In this document: positions 6,947 through 14,406 of the stretch, one piece after another
How positions within the stretch are numbered: position 1 is the first letter of the stretch
Layout of the letters: every line of letters starts with the position of its first letter
Assembly (NCBI GenBank): GCA_028287415.1
Contig: JAQBPS010000772.1
Coordinates: forward strand, 1 to 14,407
Direction: 5' to 3'
Source of the DNA: Bacillota bacterium
GTDB taxonomy: Bacteria; Bacillota; Sulfobacillia; Symbiobacteriales; Symbiobacteriaceae
DNA: 14,407 nucleotides
Position numbers and translations under genes: made by a program
The notes under the pieces: model-generated
What the model was told of the DNA's origin: nothing
Database searches by the model: none
What the model saw: only the letters and a program-made list of their open reading frames with translations

Positions 6947-6975
6947 AGTGTACTTAGAATTCGCCTGGAAAACAA
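6947..6975 (-). promoter_or_regulatory. Weak candidate promoter for cassette 2
   Basis: On the minus strand TTGTTT (6975-6970), 17 bases, TACACT (6952-6947), about 45 bases before the GTG start. Matches are 3 and 4 of 6. An overlapping alternative, TTGGTA with TCTAAG, is equally weak. The region is AT-rich compared with its flanks, which is the main support. Confidence 0.25.
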
Positions 6976-7037
6976 TACCAAACAGTTGACGAACATTTCG
7001 ACACTTTGTGCCGTGTTTGCGAAGTGATGGCAGCACG

Positions 7038-7073
7038 ACAGCAGGCCGACGGGCACCGCCCGCGGCCTGCTGT
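7038..7073 (-). terminator. Two-tier hairpin at the end of the DedA gene
   Basis: An outer 10-base-pair stem (ACAGCAGGCC / GGCCTGCTGT, 7038-7047 with 7064-7073) and an inner 5-base-pair stem (CGGGC / GCCCG, 7050-7054 with 7058-7062). It touches the DedA stop codon and has no T-run on the minus side, so termination is likely but not certain. Confidence 0.6.
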
Positions 7074-7696
7074 TACTGTTGTCCCTGAATCTTCACCTTC
7101 CGCAAGCGGCGCACCAGCCAAAACGCCCCCAGCCCCACGAGGATCACGGCCAGCGCCACCACCCCGATCCGCATGGCGCTATGGTGCAGGAAATGCCCGC
7201 TCCGCCGGCCCAGATAGGCCAGCGCCTGGTGCGAGAGCCAGGTCCACGCCATCGCCCAGAGGAAGTTGTTGATCACCATCACCAGGAAGAACTGGCCGAA
7301 GGGGACCCTGGTGATGCCGCTCAGCCACATGTTCTGGGCAAACCCCCAGTTGATCCACCGGGTGGCCACGACCACCGTCATACCGTGCCGCTGAAACCAG
7401 TGTTCCACGCGCGCCCACGCATCCGGTGTCACCCGGAACCAACTCACCAGCTTTCGCACCAACGGCCGCCCGCCATAGTAGCCGATCAGGTAGCCGACCA
7501 TATTGCCGACCACAGTTGTAAGCCACATAACGCCAACGATCTGCCAGTAGGAATTCAGCCCCTGGGTGATGCGCTGCCCGACCATCACCAGCGGAATCTC
7601 CACCGGGATCGGCACCCCGAGCCCTTCAAGCAGGAAGATCAGTGCGGCTCCGGGCAGGCCCAGCAATCGATAGAGACGCAGCGCCGCCTTGCCCAC
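7073..7696 (-). CDS. DedA/VTT-domain family membrane protein (divergent)
   Basis: A 207-residue polytopic membrane protein. DedA-like marks are EGLGVPIPVEIPLVMVG (about 24-40), the glycine-rich GNMVGYLIGYYGG (64-76), and a half-helix region with RHGMTVVVATRW (102-113), followed by membrane segments to a basic tail. The family is linked to lipid scrambling and flipping, envelope homeostasis and membrane potential. The usual RxxPxxR-like stretch reads RWINWGFAQ here, without the proline and second arginine, so function may differ. I chose GTG at 7696 because GGGAGGG lies 5 bases upstream; an in-frame ATG at 7738 would add a 14-residue Cys-rich start unlike the family. It is transcribed in the same direction as TPR cassette 2, with a hairpin between them. 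Confidence 0.8.
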   Translation of the reverse strand: MGKAALRLYRLLGLPGAALIFLLEGLGVPIPVEIPLVMVGQRITQGLNSYWQIVGVMWLTTVVGNMVGYLIGYYGGRPLVRKLVSWFRVTPDAWARVEHWFQRHGMTVVVATRWINWGFAQNMWLSGITRVPFGQFFLVMVINNFLWAMAWTWLSHQALAYLGRRSGHFLHHSAMRIGVVALAVILVGLGAFWLVRRLRKVKIQGQQ

Positions 7697-7701
7697 GATA
7701 G

Positions 7702-7708
7702 CCCTCCC
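7702..7708 (-). promoter_or_regulatory. Ribosome binding site deciding the DedA start
   Basis: GGGAGGG on the minus strand, 5 bases before GTG at 7696. The upstream ATG at 7738 has only a GGGG about 7 bases away, so the downstream start is preferred. Confidence 0.55.
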
Positions 7709-7738
7709 ACACGGTTCGCACTGCGGGACTGCACACAT

Positions 7739-8055
7739 CAGCTATCCCCAATCGTTTCGACCTTATTCGACAAACAGTGCCGAGAACCTACCAGCGACTG
7801 CCATCCAGAAAACAGAGACTTTCATCGGTCCGTGTCTGAGTGCCCCTGTTGTCGTCAAAACGAATGGGGCTGTGGTCCTCTTGTCATCCGCGTCCAACGC
7901 TGGTATATACAAGTTATCACACATCAACCGGGAACATTTAGGCATGCCATAAAGTCAATATGAAACGCTGTGCACGTTGCGGGGACCGAAGGATTTCGCC
8001 ACTGACTGCCGGAATTCTTTTCAGATAGTGTCTGCGGGAGAGAAAGGGGACGAAT
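7739..8055. other. Divergent intergenic region between DedA and the ABC exporter
   Basis: About 317 bases with lower GC than the neighbours. It holds one reasonable plus-strand promoter (7881-7909) and the AAAGGGGA binding site ahead of the exporter start. Short open frames on both strands here have no ribosome binding site and no family features. I see no riboswitch or repeat that I can name in the roughly 140-base leader. Confidence 0.5.
7881..7909 (+). promoter_or_regulatory. Candidate promoter for the ABC exporter operon
   Basis: TTGTCA (7881-7886), a 17-base spacer, TATATA (7904-7909). The -35 matches at 5 of 6 and the -10 at 4 of 6. It would give a 5' leader of roughly 140 bases before the ATG at 8056. 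Confidence 0.45.
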
Positions 8056-9882
8056 ATGCGAGTTTTCTCTAAACTAAAACGATTCTATTGGCCTTACATG
8101 CGCCTGGGGGTCGCCGGCCTCATCGCCATGGCCGTGCTGACAGGTGTCGGGCTTCTCCGACCCTGGCTGCTGGAGCAGCTGATCGACCGGGTCATCAAGG
8201 AGCGCCGGTTCACGGAGCTGCCCTATTGGGCGCTGGCCGTCGTTGCGGTGGCCGTGGTCCGAGCGGCATTCAACTTCGGCCGCCAGTACCTGGGCCAGGT
8301 GTTCGGGCAGAATGCGACCTACGACCTGCGCAGCGCGATGTACGACAAGCTCCAGTACCTGCACTTCAAGTTCTATGACAACGCCCAGACCGGTGACCTC
8401 ATGTCCCGTGTCACGGGCGACACCGAGGCGTTCCGCCAATTTCTTTCCTTCGGCTTTATCAACCTGATGGACGTTACCTTCATGACCGTCTTCAGCCTGG
8501 TCCTCATGATGAGCATGAGCGTCAAGCTGACCCTGGTCACCCTGCTGACGATGCCGTTCATCCTGATCGTCGTGATCCGGTTTGAACGGGTGGTCCACCC
8601 GGCCTTCACCAAGATTCGGGAGGCGCTTGCGAACCTGACCACCGCCACCCAGGAGAACCTGAACGGCGTCCGCACGGTCAAGGCGTTTGCCCGGGAGCGG
8701 TTCGAGGTGGGTAAGTTCTCCCGGCGTAACCAGGAGTATGTGCGGGCCAACCTGGGCGCAGCCGCGCTGTGGGGCTCCTTTTTCCCGCTGATCGAGCTGC
8801 TCAGCAACCTGGCGATCACGCTGCTGCTCTGGTACGGCGGCAAGATGGTCCTCGGCGGCGAGCTCTCCCTCGGCCAACTGGTCGCCTTCTTCAGCCTGAT
8901 CTGGTACTGGATCTGGCCGATGCGTGAAGTCGGCTACCATATCAACAACCTGACCCAGGCGGTGGCATCCGGCGAGCGGCTGGTGCAGCTACTTGACCAT
9001 CCCCGCGAGATCGCCGACGCCCCCGGGGCCCGCCGCATGCCGGAGATGGCCGGCCACGTACGGTTCGAGGACGTCAGCTTCCGCTACGAATCCCCCAAGC
9101 CCGGCACCGGTGAGATCGGGGAGCAGCAGGCCCTCCAGAACATCACCCTGGATGCCCCGGCCGGCTCGGTGATCGCCCTGCTGGGCACGACCGGCTCGGG
9201 CAAGTCCTCGCTGATCAACCTGATCCCCCGCTTCTATGATGTCACGGGCGGTCGGGTGCTGGTCGACGGTGTCGATGTCCGCGACATCAACCTGTATGAC
9301 CTGCGGAGCCAGATCGGCATCGTGCTCCAGGAGACCTTCCTCTGGTCGGCGACGATCCGTGAGAACATCGCCTACGGCCGCCGGAGCGCCACCATGGCGG
9401 AGATCACCGCTGCGGCCAAGCTGGCCTGCGCGCATGACTTCATCATGGAGACCCCCCTCGGCTATGAGACCGTCGTCGGCGAGCGCGGCATGGGCCTGTC
9501 GGGCGGTCAGAAGCAGCGCATTGCCATCGCACGGGCGATCCTGAATAACCCCCGGATCCTGGTGCTCGATGACGCAACCGCCGCCGTCGATATGGAGACG
9601 GAGCACCTGATCCAGACCGGCCTCCAGCGGCTGATGCAGGGGCGGACCACGTTCGTGATCGCCCACCGCCTGTCCAGCCTGAAGCACGCTGATGAGATCC
9701 TGGTGCTGGAAGAGGGCCGGGTGGTCGAGCGGGGCACGCACGAGCAGTTGCTGGCAAAGGGCGGCATCTACCGCTCCGTCTATGAGATCCAGTTCAAGGA
9801 CCGGGAGCAGGAGATCACCCGCCGGGCGGCCCCTTCGGATGCATGTGCCGCCGGCATTGTTCCGGAAAGGGGGGACGCCTGA
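8056..9882 (+). CDS. ABC exporter half-transporter, subunit with degenerate Walker B
   Basis: A 608-residue fusion of a six-helix type I exporter membrane domain (about 1-320) and an ATPase domain (about 345-590). Motifs: Walker A GTTGSGKS (377-384), Q-loop IVLQETFLWSATIRENI, canonical signature LSGGQ (481-485), Walker B ILVLDD (D505, D506) and H-loop H537. The catalytic glutamate after Walker B is aspartate (D506). This is the pattern of one half of heterodimeric multidrug/lipid-type exporters such as the TM287/288 and BmrCD families. Its canonical signature completes the active site of the partner encoded directly downstream. AGGGGA lies 7 bases before the ATG. The stop overlaps the next start by one base, so the two are translationally coupled. 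The substrate is unknown. Confidence 0.93.
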   Translation: MRVFSKLKRFYWPYMRLGVAGLIAMAVLTGVGLLRPWLLEQLIDRVIKERRFTELPYWALAVVAVAVVRAAFNFGRQYLGQVFGQNATYDLRSAMYDKLQYLHFKFYDNAQTGDLMSRVTGDTEAFRQFLSFGFINLMDVTFMTVFSLVLMMSMSVKLTLVTLLTMPFILIVVIRFERVVHPAFTKIREALANLTTATQENLNGVRTVKAFARERFEVGKFSRRNQEYVRANLGAAALWGSFFPLIELLSNLAITLLLWYGGKMVLGGELSLGQLVAFFSLIWYWIWPMREVGYHINNLTQAVASGERLVQLLDHPREIADAPGARRMPEMAGHVRFEDVSFRYESPKPGTGEIGEQQALQNITLDAPAGSVIALLGTTGSGKSSLINLIPRFYDVTGGRVLVDGVDVRDINLYDLRSQIGIVLQETFLWSATIRENIAYGRRSATMAEITAAAKLACAHDFIMETPLGYETVVGERGMGLSGGQKQRIAIARAILNNPRILVLDDATAAVDMETEHLIQTGLQRLMQGRTTFVIAHRLSSLKHADEILVLEEGRVVERGTHEQLLAKGGIYRSVYEIQFKDREQEITRRAAPSDACAAGIVPERGDA

Positions 9883-11783
9883 TGCCCGCTGGAAGCTTTA
9901 CAACTGCGCAGGAGTTGCACCACCGCAACGCACCCACAGAGGGCAAGAACGCAGCGCGTTTCCACTACGATGAAGAAGTGATCTTCGAGAAGCCGTTCGA
10001 CTGGAACGAGACGAAGCGGATCGGCGCCTTCCTGGTGCCGTACAAGCGCACGCTCATCGTGGCGCTGCTGATGATGGTCCTGGCGACCATCACCCGCCTG
10101 GCGGTGCCGACGATTATCGCCTACGCCATCGACGTCGTCCTGTCGGCAGACCCGAAGACAACCGTACTGAACGCCTGGCTGCTCAAATACGACCACCTCA
10201 CCAGGTTGAACATCCTGGTCGTCATGATGATCGTGGTCCACGTGCTGAACTGGTTCGCTAACCTGATGCGCATCAAGCTGACGAATCATGCGGGCCAGAA
10301 TGCACTGTATGACATGCGGCAGAAGCTCTTCGGCCACATCCAGACCCTTTCGTTCAAGTTCTTCGACACTCGCCCGGCTGGCGCCGTCCTCGTCCGGGTG
10401 ACGAACGATGTCAACTCGCTCCAGGACCTGTTCACGAACGGCATTGTGTCGTCGCTGCAGGACGTCCTGACCCTGGTCGGCATCGTCGTGATCATGATGA
10501 CGATGCACCTGCCGCTGGCGCTTGTCTGCTTCATCTTCCTGCCCGTCGTGCTGGTGATCACGGGCAAGCTGCGGGGCGGCATCCGCCATGGCTGGCAGGT
10601 GGTCCGGGTGAAGCAGTCCCGCCTGACGGCGCACATCGCTGAGGCGATTCAGGGCGCCCGGGTGACGCAGTCCTTCCACCAGGAAGAGGAGAACAAGGAC
10701 TTCTTCACGGACATGAACGCCGACAACCGGCACCACTGGCTCAACGTGCTGCGGCTTCAGTCCTGGTTCAACCCGGTGGTCGAGGTCATGTCGGCCCTCG
10801 GCACGATGGTCGTGTACTGGTACGGCACCAACGTTCTCAGGGACGGCGCGATCACGGTCGGTGCACTGGTGGCGTTCGTCACCTACCTGGGCCAGTTCTG
10901 GGAGCCGATCCAGCGCCTCACCAACCTGTATGGCCAGGTCCTGGTGGCGATGGCCTCCAGCGAGCGCATCTGCGAGTACCTGGACACGGTCCCGACAGTG
11001 GCCGAGGGGGAATCCGCCCGGGACCTGCCGACGATCGACGGCGGTGTTGAGCTGGACAACGTGGTCTTCGAGTATGAGAAGGGGCGCGCAGCGCTTAACG
11101 GCGTCAGCCTTCAGGTGGCGCCGGGCGAGACGGTCGCACTGGTCGGGCACACGGGCGCCGGCAAGACCTCGATTATCAACCTGCTGAGCCGCTTCTACGA
11201 CGTCACCTCAGGCAGCATCCGCATCGACGGCACCGACGTCCGGGATGTCACCCTGGAGTCGCTGCGCCAGCAGATCGGCATCGTGCTTCAGGACACGTTC
11301 ATCTTCAGTGGCACGATCATGGAGAACATCCGCTTCGGCCGGCTGGACGCCTCGGACGAAGAGGTGATCGCCGCCGCCAAGGCGGTGCGGGCACATGAGT
11401 TTATCGTGCGGATGCCGGAGGGCTACCACACGGAGGTGAAGGAGCGGGGCGCCCGCCTTTCCATGGGCGAGCGGCAGCTGCTCTCCTTTGCCCGGGCGCT
11501 GCTGGCGAACCCGCGCATCCTGATCCTGGACGAGGCCACGGCCTCGATTGATACCAGGACGGAGCTGCTGATTCAGGAAGCGCTCAAGGAACTGCTCAAG
11601 GGGCGGACATCGTTCGTGATTGCCCATCGGCTCTCGACGATCCGGGAGGCGAACAAGATCGTCGTCCTGGATCACGGCAAGATTGTCGAGCAGGGCGACC
11701 ACGATGCGCTCATGCGCCACCGGGGCGTTTACTACGGGCTCATCCAAGCGCAGTTCAAGTTCTTCGAAACGGCATCGGCATAA
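9882..11783 (+). CDS. ABC exporter half-transporter, subunit with catalytic Walker B and non-canonical signature
   Basis: A 633-residue membrane-plus-ATPase fusion and partner of the preceding gene. After a roughly 35-residue polar N-terminal extension and the exporter membrane domain come Walker A GHTGAGKT (422-429), Q-loop IVLQDTFIFSGTIMENI, signature LSMGE (526-530) instead of LSGGQ, Walker B ILILDE (D550, E551) and H-loop H582. The catalytic glutamate is intact, so the working ATPase site forms from this Walker A/B and the LSGGQ of subunit 1; the other site is degenerate. I chose ATG at 9882 because GGGGGG ends 7 bases before it and it overlaps the upstream TGA by one base. A longer in-frame form from 9843 lacks this support. 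A hairpin terminator follows. Confidence 0.93.
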   Translation: MPAGSFTTAQELHHRNAPTEGKNAARFHYDEEVIFEKPFDWNETKRIGAFLVPYKRTLIVALLMMVLATITRLAVPTIIAYAIDVVLSADPKTTVLNAWLLKYDHLTRLNILVVMMIVVHVLNWFANLMRIKLTNHAGQNALYDMRQKLFGHIQTLSFKFFDTRPAGAVLVRVTNDVNSLQDLFTNGIVSSLQDVLTLVGIVVIMMTMHLPLALVCFIFLPVVLVITGKLRGGIRHGWQVVRVKQSRLTAHIAEAIQGARVTQSFHQEEENKDFFTDMNADNRHHWLNVLRLQSWFNPVVEVMSALGTMVVYWYGTNVLRDGAITVGALVAFVTYLGQFWEPIQRLTNLYGQVLVAMASSERICEYLDTVPTVAEGESARDLPTIDGGVELDNVVFEYEKGRAALNGVSLQVAPGETVALVGHTGAGKTSIINLLSRFYDVTSGSIRIDGTDVRDVTLESLRQQIGIVLQDTFIFSGTIMENIRFGRLDASDEEVIAAAKAVRAHEFIVRMPEGYHTEVKERGARLSMGERQLLSFARALLANPRILILDEATASIDTRTELLIQEALKELLKGRTSFVIAHRLSTIREANKIVVLDHGKIVEQGDHDALMRHRGVYYGLIQAQFKFFETASA

Positions 11784-11788
11784 GGAAG

Positions 11789-11812
11789 AGGGAGGGCTAA
11801 ATGCCCTCCCTT
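11789..11812 (+). terminator. Terminator of the ABC exporter operon
   Basis: A 9-base-pair stem (AGGGAGGGC / GCCCTCCCT) with loop TAAAT, starting 6 bases after the stop codon and followed by TTC. The T-run is short, so release may be incomplete; a second hairpin lies 64 bases further on. Confidence 0.75.
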
Positions 11813-11875
11813 CGAAGTGAGCGGGGGTCAGAGCGCGCAACCCCCTCTCACACTCTCCCCCGCGTTTAGTTGTCC

Positions 11876-11916
11876 CGTCAGCCCCCGCGACGTCTTGGCC
11901 GTCGCGGGGGCTTCTG
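11876..11916 (+). repeat. Hairpin element, copy A (terminator-like)
   Basis: CGTC followed by a perfect 13-base-pair stem (AGCCCCCGCGACG / CGTCGCGGGGGCT) with the 7-base loop TCTTGGC, then TCTG. A second copy of the same element lies on the minus strand at 14368-14406. It may act as a backup terminator for the exporter operon, as a dispersed hairpin repeat, or both. Confidence 0.7.
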
Positions 11917-12242
11917 ACATCAAAGCGAAGCTGCGTCAGATTTTTGCTGTGGTCGTTTTTCGCCGGAAGATGCTCAGGGCGAGGCCCACCCGGCTGCGGC
12001 CCCGGTACATTCTCCTCGTGGACCCGCCGCCGCCACGGGCAGGGACGAGGCAATCGTTCAGATTACTCCATGCCCCCGCGGCGGGGCTTTTGGCGTCCGG
12101 CCCTGGCCGGCTGTGGCCAACAAGGCCGAAGAATACTTCCGTGCAAAGATATTTGATTGAAATTACTCGCAGGAGCCTGCGGGCCACTTCGAGAATCGCT
12201 TAGGTATTCATCCGCGACAGGCTCCATGACGGAGGGAACAAC
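11917..12242. other. Gene-poor leader region before the GGDEF gene
   Basis: About 326 bases with no convincing gene. It holds a weak hairpin with a TTTT tail at 12072-12091 (GCCCC or CCCCG stems of 5 base pairs), an AT-rich patch at about 12135-12170 that may carry a promoter I cannot define, and the GGAGGG site ahead of ATG 12243. I looked for the conserved core of c-di-GMP riboswitches and did not recognise it. Open frames on both strands lack start signals and family features. Confidence 0.45.
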
Positions 12243-13733
12243 ATGAATAGCTGGCGCAGCCTGCAATTCCGCAACTGGTGTAGCAAGCGGGCAGTGCGCC
12301 GTCTGGTCGTCGTACCGGCGGTGTTGTCGGCGGCGGGCCTGCACTTGTTGCTTGTAGGCAAGTATCTCTGGTCGAGCGGCGCCGTGTGGCGGTCGCCGAC
12401 CCTCCACCTGGTTGATGTGATGCTGAAGCTGATTGTGGCCGCAGGCATCGCCGGTGCGCTGGCGGTGGTCTGGCGGCTGGCCCCGGCCGACAGGGGCTCG
12501 GCCAGGGTGCTGGACTGGTTCGGCGGCGGCCTCCTGGCCCTTACCGCTACCCTGCTCTTCTCAACGCCGGATGAGTTCTTCAACGTGGACAGTGCCGGAC
12601 CCTGGGCGGCGTTTCTGGTCTCGCGGATGTGGGCAGTCTGGGGCGCCGCCGCTGGGATCCTGTTGGTCGTTGCCACCGGCAAGACTGCACGCGAACTGAC
12701 CAGCGAACGCAAGGAGCGGGAGCGGCTCGAGGCGCTCATGGAGTTCACGAGTCTGATCACGAGCCTTGACTACCAGACGATCCTGGACCAGACCGTCACC
12801 CACCTGCACAAGCTGCTCCGGGCAGATTCATGCGTCCTCTACCTGTGGAACGACATGCACCAGGTGCTCGTCCCCGTGGCGGGGTTCCACCATCCGGATG
12901 TCTACCAACTGGGGTACGTCAGCCGCATGATGTCGTTCAGGTTCCCGATCGGCTTTGGCCTCACGGGCTGGGTGATGCAGACCGGCGATCCGTACATCAC
13001 CGCAAACATGTCGAGCGATCCCCGCTCGCAGGGCGTGCCGGGCTTTACAATCATTGAGCATTCCTGCCTGCTGGCGCCCATTCAGATGGAGGGGCACCGG
13101 CTCGGGGTGGTGCGGCTGACACGGCGCGGCATCAACCAGTTCACTGACGATGACCTGGACCTGACGCTCAGCTTCGCGCGCCAGGCTGCGCTTGTGATCG
13201 AGCACGGCAGGACCGTGAAAGACCTGTCTGACCTCTCGATCACGGATGGCCTGACCGGGCTGTACAACAGCCGGCACTTTTACCACGTGCTCAACGTGGA
13301 GGTGAACCGGGCGAACCGGCACGGCCGTCCGCTCTCCCTGGTCATGGTCGACTCCGATTCGCTCAAGCGGCTAAACGACCGGTTCGGGCACCAGCGGGGC
13401 GATGAGTACCTCCAGGTGATCGGCCAGGTAATCCAGGAGAGCATCCGCCAGACAGACTACGCCTTCCGCTACGCCGGCGATGAGTTTCTGTTGCTCCTGC
13501 CGGAGACGGGGCCGGAAGATGCGACCGCCGTGGCCGAGCGCATCCGTTGGGTGATGCAGGGGTACGAACTGGAACCCGGACTGACCGGCACGGTCAGCGT
13601 GGGGGTGGCGGTGCACCCGCTCAACGCGCGGGATAGCGAGGGGCTGCTGGCGGCGGCCGACCAGGCTGTCTCCGAATCGAAACAGGCTGGCAAGAACCGG
13701 GTGACCGTAGCCGGCGCCCACCAACATCACTAG
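12243..13733 (+). CDS. Membrane-bound GAF-GGDEF protein, probable diguanylate cyclase
   Basis: A 496-residue protein from ATG behind GGAGGG (6-base spacing). About four membrane helices lie near residues 18-42, 56-79, 88-108 and 118-145, followed by a basic coiled linker (ELTSERKERERLEALMEF), a GAF sensor domain (about 176-318) and a GGDEF domain from SITDGLTGLYN (about 331). The GGDEF signature reads AGDEF (411-415), a variant known from active cyclases. The metal-binding D370 and N378 in VDSDSLKRLND are present. RQTD (402-405), five residues before AGDEF, matches the inhibitory I-site RxxD, so product feedback is likely. Expected role: making c-di-GMP from two GTP in response to a ligand or redox cue sensed by GAF. 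A membrane thioredoxin-like gene follows after 70 bases. Confidence 0.9.
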   Translation: MNSWRSLQFRNWCSKRAVRRLVVVPAVLSAAGLHLLLVGKYLWSSGAVWRSPTLHLVDVMLKLIVAAGIAGALAVVWRLAPADRGSARVLDWFGGGLLALTATLLFSTPDEFFNVDSAGPWAAFLVSRMWAVWGAAAGILLVVATGKTARELTSERKERERLEALMEFTSLITSLDYQTILDQTVTHLHKLLRADSCVLYLWNDMHQVLVPVAGFHHPDVYQLGYVSRMMSFRFPIGFGLTGWVMQTGDPYITANMSSDPRSQGVPGFTIIEHSCLLAPIQMEGHRLGVVRLTRRGINQFTDDDLDLTLSFARQAALVIEHGRTVKDLSDLSITDGLTGLYNSRHFYHVLNVEVNRANRHGRPLSLVMVDSDSLKRLNDRFGHQRGDEYLQVIGQVIQESIRQTDYAFRYAGDEFLLLLPETGPEDATAVAERIRWVMQGYELEPGLTGTVSVGVAVHPLNARDSEGLLAAADQAVSESKQAGKNRVTVAGAHQHH

Positions 13734-13803
13734 GGTTCGGTTCGGGCGTGCGGTCAGCGACCTGGCGCTCGATTTCCATATCAGCGGGGGGGTACATTGA
13801 TCA

Positions 13804-14286
13804 ATGGCTGCTGTGCGCCGGTACTCATATGTCCTTGTTAGTCTAGTTCTGGTTGGAGCGCTTGTCGGGTACGCGATTCGGGCCGCGAATGCGACGTCCG
13901 GTCTGCTTTCTCTGGTGGTCGCGGCGTTCCTGGTGATCTTCTGGGTAGTGGCCCGCCGGCATTTGCCGATGCCCGCCAACGCGGAAAAGCGAATCCGGCG
14001 GGCGCGCCAGTCGACCCGGCCGGTGATGGTGCACTTCTACAGCGATTACAACCTGGGTTGTCTGCTGAAGCGAGTGCTCGCGGCTGGCGCCGAGCGGGGC
14101 TTTCGCGGCCGGTTCGATTTCATCTACATAGATATGAATCATCCGGAGGCGGCCGGTGTGGCACGGTCCCTCCAGGCGCGGCTCGGGGACTTTGTACTGT
14201 TCGACGCCACGGGCCGGGAAGTGGCGCACAGCGGGCTAATCAGCGGGCAGAGCCTGGAGCGGGTGTTAGAGCAGCCAGCAAAGTAG
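13804..14286 (+). CDS. Small membrane-anchored thioredoxin-like protein lacking the CxxC pair
   Basis: A 160-residue protein with two N-terminal membrane helices (about 8-26 and 33-50), a basic linker (KRIRRARQS) and a thioredoxin-like domain from about 72. PVMVHFYSDYNLGC aligns with the thioredoxin strand plus active site, but WCxxC reads YNLGC, so only C86 remains. DFIYIDMNHPEAAGVA and DFVLFDATGREVAHSGLISG match the later strands, and the usual cis-proline position is Gly128. It is therefore unlikely to be a standard disulfide reductase; binding or scaffolding is possible. The start at ATG 13804 is bounded by an in-frame TGA at 13798, with a G-rich site about 11 bases upstream. It probably shares the transcript of the GGDEF gene and ends at a strong terminator. 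Confidence 0.75.
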   Translation: MAAVRRYSYVLVSLVLVGALVGYAIRAANATSGLLSLVVAAFLVIFWVVARRHLPMPANAEKRIRRARQSTRPVMVHFYSDYNLGCLLKRVLAAGAERGFRGRFDFIYIDMNHPEAAGVARSLQARLGDFVLFDATGREVAHSGLISGQSLERVLEQPAK

Positions 14287-14295
14287 CATCATAGC

Positions 14296-14336
14296 AAACA
14301 GGGTGCGAAGGGGGATACTCTTCGCACCCTGTTTTT
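14296..14336 (+). terminator. Strong intrinsic terminator after the thioredoxin-like gene
   Basis: A perfect 15-base-pair stem (AAACAGGGTGCGAAG / CTTCGCACCCTGTTT) with a 9-base loop, ending in TTTTT (14332-14336), 9 bases after the stop codon. Confidence 0.93.
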
Positions 14337-14367
14337 CGTCACAATCGAGAGCGCTGCGCATGGCGAG

Positions 14368-14406
14368 CAGAAGCCCCGTGACGGCCATGACGTCACGGGG
14401 CTGACG
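14368..14406 (-). repeat. Hairpin element, copy B (terminator-like)
   Basis: On the minus strand: CGTC, a perfect 12-base-pair stem (AGCCCCGTGACG / CGTCACGGGGCT), 7-base loop TCATGGC, then TCTG. It matches copy A at 11876-11916 with one loop change, one base pair fewer and a compensatory C-G to T-A pair in the stem. It may terminate a minus-strand gene that lies beyond the window. Confidence 0.7.

Noticed and set aside
7763..7945. 60-codon open frame on the minus strand between the DedA and ABC genes
   Set aside because: No ribosome binding site, no recognisable domain or signal peptide, and it overlaps the predicted exporter promoter.
11817..12203. Open frames on both strands in the leader of the GGDEF gene (for example 128 codons on plus, 83 on minus)
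   Set aside because: They run through hairpins, have Arg/Pro-rich products with no domain, and lack start signals. A 24-codon minus frame ending at about 11936 has AGGAG only about one base before its ATG, which is too close.
11917..12242. c-di-GMP riboswitch ahead of the diguanylate cyclase gene
   Set aside because: I could not find the conserved junction and tetraloop-receptor sequences of GEMM-type riboswitches. The region holds only generic GC-rich hairpins.
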